Translations under genes and position numbers: made by a program
Notes under the pieces: model-generated
What the model was told of the DNA's origin: nothing
Seen by the model: only the letters and a program-made list of their open reading frames with translations
Databases searched by the model: none
Shown here: piece by piece, positions 13,843 to 16,720 of the stretch
Layout: the number at the start of each line of letters is the position of its first letter
Position numbering within the stretch: the first letter of the stretch is position 1
Origin: an uncultured Corynebacterium sp.
Lineage (GTDB): Bacteria > Actinomycetota > Actinomycetes > Mycobacteriales > Mycobacteriaceae
NCBI RefSeq assembly: GCF_902489365.1
Contig: NZ_CABTZR010000050.1
Coordinates: 1-16,720, forward strand
Length of the DNA stretch: 16,720 bases
Direction: 5' to 3'

Positions 13843-14334
13843 TTAGAGGTTGTTGGAGATCCACTCTTCGGTGAGCTTGCCCTCGTTGGTGTAGAGCTCC
13901 TGCAGAGCTTCAGCGACCTTCGGCTCGATGGCAGCGCCCATCATCGGGATGTTGACGGAAACCTCAGTGACGTAATCCAGAACGGTGGTCTCATCCTGGG
14001 CCTTGTAGGTGATGTCACCCTTGAAATCGACCGGGGTGCCCTTGACGTCAGCGGTGAAGGAGACGGAAATCTGATCGTCGACCAACTCGCCGATGGTCAC
14101 GGTGCGCTTTTCCTTCAGGTCCTGGGAGACCATGGCGCGAACGGCCTCCGGAAGGAGGGAGGTCGGAAGAATTTCGTAGAGCACAGCGGTGTTGCCGGTG
14201 AACTCGTGCACGGTACCTGGTTCCGGGGACAGCTTGGCCACGATGAAGTCCCAGTACTCCTGAGTGGTCAGTGCCTTGTGCACCTTATCGATGGGCTGGT
14301 TGATGATAACGGTGTTTTCGCTACGGGTTGACAT
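13843..14334 (-). CDS. DUF2505 family protein (START/SRPBCC-like)
   Basis: A 163-residue protein matching DUF2505, an actinobacterial family with the SRPBCC/START-like lipid- or ligand-binding fold. It opens with the typical strand NTVIINQPIDKVHKALTTQEYWDF and ends with an amphipathic helix (KVAEALQELYTNEGKLTEEW). There is no signal peptide or membrane helix. Its ligand is unknown. It is the first gene of a minus-strand operon with the methyltransferase-like and LmeA-like genes, which hints at a lipid or envelope connection (inference). No Shine-Dalgarno precedes the ATG. A TAGTCT -10 element seven bases upstream suggests a leaderless mRNA. Confidence 0.85.
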   Translation of the reverse strand: MSTRSENTVIINQPIDKVHKALTTQEYWDFIVAKLSPEPGTVHEFTGNTAVLYEILPTSLLPEAVRAMVSQDLKEKRTVTIGELVDDQISVSFTADVKGTPVDFKGDITYKAQDETTVLDYVTEVSVNIPMMGAAIEPKVAEALQELYTNEGKLTEEWISNNL

Positions 14335-14358
14335 GAGTTACAGACTACCTTGGTAGAC
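14335..14358. promoter_or_regulatory. Compact divergent, probably leaderless promoters of DUF2505 and murB
   Basis: On the minus strand TAGTCT (14347-14342) lies seven bases before the DUF2505 ATG. On the plus strand TACCTT (14346-14351) lies seven bases before GTG 14359 of murB. Both fit TANNNT at the distance expected for transcription starting at the start codon. The two overlap within an inverted repeat CTACC-TT-GGTAG (14345-14356). Confidence 0.5.
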
Positions 14359-15474
14359 GTGCTAGATAAATTCCTGACCCTCGCTGACATTGACGGAGTC
14401 ACTCTGGATTCCGAGACCACCTTCGCCGATCTCACGACGCTGCGCATCGGTGGTGCACCGCTGGTGACGGTGCGCTGCGACAGCGCACAGGCAGCGATTG
14501 CAGCTTTGGCCGCGCTTGACGACGCCTCCCAGGACTACCTCGTCGTCGGCGGCGGCTCCAACCTCGTGGTGGCGGACAGCCAGCTGGATGTTGTGGTCGT
14601 GGTGCTCGACTTCGAGGACATCGACGTCACCGTGGCCAACGGCCTCGTGCGCGCTGATGCGGGCGCGGTGTGGGATGACGTCGTGGCCCTGACCGTGGAG
14701 TGCGGTCTGGGCGGCATCGAGTGCCTTTCTGGCATCCCGGGCAATGCGGGTGCCGTGCCGGTGCAGAACGTCGGCGCCTATGGTGCGGAGACCTCCGACG
14801 TCCTCACGCAGGTCTACCTCTATGAGCGCGCTACCCGCACGGCGACGTGGGTACCGGCGGAAGAATTAGAGCTGGCCTATCGTTACTCCAACCTGAAGTT
14901 CACCGGACGTGGCGTGGTGCTGGCCATCGAGCTCCAGCTGACCACCGATGGATTGTCCAAGCCCCTGCGCTTTGGCCAGCTCACCCAGAACCCCGGTGAG
15001 CGCCGCCCCGTCGCCGAAGTCCGCGAGGAGGTGCTGGCGTTGCGCCGCAGCAAGGGCATGGTTCTCGACCCAGAAGACCACGACACCTGGTCCGCCGGCT
15101 CCTTCTTCACCAACCCCATCGTGGAGCCGCAGCTGGCTGATTCCATCCAAGCCTCCGTTCGCACCGCCCGCGGTGACGAAGACGCGGACCGCATGCCGCG
15201 CCATGCGGTGCCTTCCACCGCGTCGGGAGAAAGAAAAGAAAAGCTTTCCGCTGCCTGGCTCATCGAACGCGCCGGCTTTGCCAAGGGCTACCCAGGTATC
15301 GAGACCGGTGCACGCGCAACGCTATCCACCAAGCACACCCTGGCGCTGACTAACCGCGGTGAGGCCACTGCAGACGACATCGTTGCGCTAGCCCGCGAGA
15401 TCCGCGCCGGGGTTCAGAAGGCCTTCGGCGTGACGCTGGAGCCGGAGCCCATCTGGCTGGGCGTGAGAATTTAG
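14359..15474 (+). CDS. murB: UDP-N-acetylenolpyruvoylglucosamine reductase (MurB)
   Basis: A 371-residue cytoplasmic FAD enzyme that reduces UDP-GlcNAc-enolpyruvate to UDP-MurNAc with NADPH in peptidoglycan synthesis. The FAD-binding domain shows TTLRIGG, VVGGGSNLVV and CLSGIPGNAGAVPVQNVGAYGAE. The substrate domain shows YRYSNLKFTG (the Tyr loop of type I MurB), SAGSFFTNP with the proton-donor Ser, and a C-terminal SAAWLIERAGFAKGYPG and EPEPIWLG with the catalytic Glu. The start is uncertain: GTG 14359 fits a leaderless promoter, and TTG 14350 is three codons longer. Neither has a Shine-Dalgarno. The stop overlaps the stop of convergent luxS. Confidence 0.95.
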   Translation: MLDKFLTLADIDGVTLDSETTFADLTTLRIGGAPLVTVRCDSAQAAIAALAALDDASQDYLVVGGGSNLVVADSQLDVVVVVLDFEDIDVTVANGLVRADAGAVWDDVVALTVECGLGGIECLSGIPGNAGAVPVQNVGAYGAETSDVLTQVYLYERATRTATWVPAEELELAYRYSNLKFTGRGVVLAIELQLTTDGLSKPLRFGQLTQNPGERRPVAEVREEVLALRRSKGMVLDPEDHDTWSAGSFFTNPIVEPQLADSIQASVRTARGDEDADRMPRHAVPSTASGERKEKLSAAWLIERAGFAKGYPGIETGARATLSTKHTLALTNRGEATADDIVALAREIRAGVQKAFGVTLEPEPIWLGVRI

Positions 15475-15947
15475 GCCATGACGGTGAGCCACTCATCCTT
15501 CGCCGCGAGGAAATCGCGCGCAGCCTCCTGTGCGCCCTCGAGCGAGTGGTGAGCGCCCCAGCCGCACTGCACCTCGTTGGCGGCGGGAACTTCGGTGGCA
15601 TTGAGGATGTCATTGAGCGCGCCCTCGACAGCGCGGAGCAGCTCGTCCTGCTCCATGCCGTTGGTGATGGCGTAGAAACCGGTGCGGCACCCCATTGGTG
15701 CAAAACCGATGAGCTTGTCGGTGTAGTTGCGCATGAAGTTGGCCATCATGTGCTCCACCGAGTGGAGTGCCTCGGTGCCGAGGTGCTCCTTGTTGGGCTG
15801 GCAGAAGCGCAGGTCATACTTGATAATCTCGACCCCGCCGCCCAGGTCGGTGCGGTCGGCGACGCGGATATAGGGGGCGTCGACAAGCCGGTGGTCAAGC
15901 TCGAAGGACTTTACGTTGATCGTGTTTTCGGAGTTCTTCTCAGTCAT
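15471..15947 (-). CDS. luxS: S-ribosylhomocysteine lyase (LuxS)
   Basis: A 158-residue metalloenzyme that splits S-ribosylhomocysteine into homocysteine and DPD, the precursor of autoinducer-2, in the activated methyl cycle. The metal site is complete: HSVEH with His62 and His66, and Cys128 in QCGWGAHHS. Cys88 in GFAPMGCRTGFY is the catalytic cysteine. Length matches the family. ATG 15947 is preceded by GGGGAGG only one base away, too close to be ideal, and by TACACT eight bases upstream, so the mRNA may have almost no leader. It is monocistronic and convergent with murB, whose stop codon it overlaps. Confidence 0.96.
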   Translation of the reverse strand: MTEKNSENTINVKSFELDHRLVDAPYIRVADRTDLGGGVEIIKYDLRFCQPNKEHLGTEALHSVEHMMANFMRNYTDKLIGFAPMGCRTGFYAITNGMEQDELLRAVEGALNDILNATEVPAANEVQCGWGAHHSLEGAQEAARDFLAAKDEWLTVMA

Positions 15948-16031
15948 GCCTCCCCAGTGTAACCACGGCTTAGCCTGTGGCCTGAGTGTCCTTCCCCTGA
16001 ATGCGGGCTGTGCCGCATACGCTGGTCAGAT
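15948..16031. promoter_or_regulatory. Divergent luxS/yihY control region with two inverted repeats
   Basis: The minus-strand -10 TACACT (15961-15956) belongs to luxS. The plus-strand TACGCT, eight bases before ATG 16032, fits the other gene. CCACGGC-TTA-GCC(T)GTGG (15963-15980) would sit between the luxS -35 and -10. ATGCGG-GCTGTG-CCGCAT (16001-16018) is a perfect 6-bp inverted repeat beside the other promoter. Both are operator candidates, but the regulator is unknown. Confidence 0.4.
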
Positions 16032-16720
16032 ATGAGCGAAGAGGAGATTGTCGGCAACGCCATTCCGGTCGAGAGACCAGAGACCATCGTGCCGTGGAAG
16101 AGCTCGACCATCCTGGAGGTCCAGGGCCACGATGAGGAGCGCGACCCTTTCTCCAGAGACAACCGGCTCCGCAAGGAGAGCTGGGGCCTGATTGTTCGCC
16201 GCACGTGGAATGACTTCTTCCACGATGCCTTCATGGACCGTGCCGCTGGGATGACCTACTTCACCCTTATGGCTTTTGCGCCCACGGTGCTGGCAGCTTA
16301 TTCGATTGCCACGCTGGTTTTCTCCTCCCGCCAAGCGGAAGTGGAGCAGCTGACCTCAGAGTTCATTGAGCAGTACGTTCCCGGTTCGCTTTCTGAGCAA
16401 GCCCACACGATTGTCGGCATGATTATCGGCTCCAGCGCGCAGGGCACGTTGGCCCTGATCCTTTCCCTGGCCATTTCACTGTTTTCTGCTTCGGCGTATG
16501 TGCGGGCCTTCTCTCGCACTGCCAACACTGTGTATGGCCGGGTGGAAGGCCGTGGCATCATCCGCACGTGGTCAGTGATGTGGGGGCTCACGGCCTTCAT
16601 CGTGGTGGGCGCGGTCATCGTGGTCTTTGCCAACTTGCTGCGTGATGCTGTTCTTAACGAAGGGTTGATTCCGCTTGCACGCAACGTAGGGCTAGAAGAT
16701 ACCGCCACGTACTTGGTGCG
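16032..16720 (+). CDS. YihY/BrkB family membrane protein (3' end outside window)
   Basis: The frame is open from ATG 16032 to the window edge, giving 229 residues of a protein whose family is usually 280-400 long. An acidic, charged cytoplasmic N-terminus of about 55 residues leads to the family signature DRAAGMTYFTLMAFAPTVLA (about 69-88). Hydrophobic segments follow at about 74-98, 126-156 and 180-203, with SRTANTVYGRVEGRG, typical of YihY/BrkB proteins, between the last two. The family (UPF0761) was once labelled ribonuclease BN in error; its function is unclear. No Shine-Dalgarno precedes the ATG (GGTCAGAT), and TACGCT lies eight bases upstream, which suggests a near-leaderless transcript. 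It is divergent from luxS. Confidence 0.9.
   Translation, partial: MSEEEIVGNAIPVERPETIVPWKSSTILEVQGHDEERDPFSRDNRLRKESWGLIVRRTWNDFFHDAFMDRAAGMTYFTLMAFAPTVLAAYSIATLVFSSRQAEVEQLTSEFIEQYVPGSLSEQAHTIVGMIIGSSAQGTLALILSLAISLFSASAYVRAFSRTANTVYGRVEGRGIIRTWSVMWGLTAFIVVGAVIVVFANLLRDAVLNEGLIPLARNVGLEDTATYLV

Noticed and set aside
13573..14331. Plus-strand frame of about 250 codons over the methyltransferase-like and DUF2505 genes
   Set aside because: It crosses two genes with recognisable families and has low-complexity Gly/Val composition, so it is a shadow frame.
14328..14333. TTGACA as a -35 element for murB
   Set aside because: It is only 12 bases from the TACCTT element and is made by the DUF2505 start codon and the following codons, so it is probably chance.
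1..16720. CRISPR arrays, tRNA, rRNA, transposase or integrase genes
   Set aside because: Both strands were read by eye for spaced repeats, cloverleaf segments and recombinase motifs; none was seen. The phage scar lacks a detectable integrase or att duplication.

Overview
The window looks like chromosome of a Corynebacterium, probably of the striatum/aurimucosum type. This rests on the non-classical succinate dehydrogenase operon followed by a corynebacterial two-helix membrane protein, several actinobacterial families of unknown function (DUF2516, DUF2505, LmeA/DUF2993), DtxR-type iron boxes, high GC content and many genes without a Shine-Dalgarno sequence. The species name is inference.

Layout. 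1-2800 (+): the end of the succinate dehydrogenase operon (sdhA, cut by the window edge, then sdhB) and a small membrane protein, closed by a long hairpin at 2847-2894. 3026-3818 (-): a visibly more AT-rich two-gene module, a putative lipoprotein that appears to start at ATA and a two-helix membrane protein, lying between two imperfect 22-bp direct repeats. 4024-7545 (-): the ferrous/ferric iron uptake operon efeU-efeO-efeB, with two DtxR-like boxes upstream of efeU. 7640-9494: a phage-derived scar holding the C-terminal end of a family A phage DNA polymerase (+), an intact AbiF-type HEPN abortive infection gene (-) and a truncated BRO-N antirepressor (+). 9605-12181 (+): a four-gene housekeeping operon (DUF445, a charged helical protein, DUF2516, and a shortened DeoC-like protein). 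12185-14334 (-): DUF2505, a methyltransferase-like protein and an LmeA-type protein. 14359-15474 (+): murB. 15471-15947 (-): luxS. 16032-end (+): a YihY/BrkB membrane protein cut by the window edge.

The genes work in separate groups: respiration (sdh), iron import (EfeU permease, EfeO iron-binding lipoprotein, EfeB haem peroxidase), cell envelope (murB, LmeA-like, YihY), and the activated methyl cycle/AI-2 (luxS). The two accessory islands are the most interesting parts: the ATA-start lipoprotein module, and the phage scar with an intact AbiF gene preceded by its own promoter and a strongly structured leader.

No rRNA, tRNA, CRISPR array, transposase or integrase was seen.
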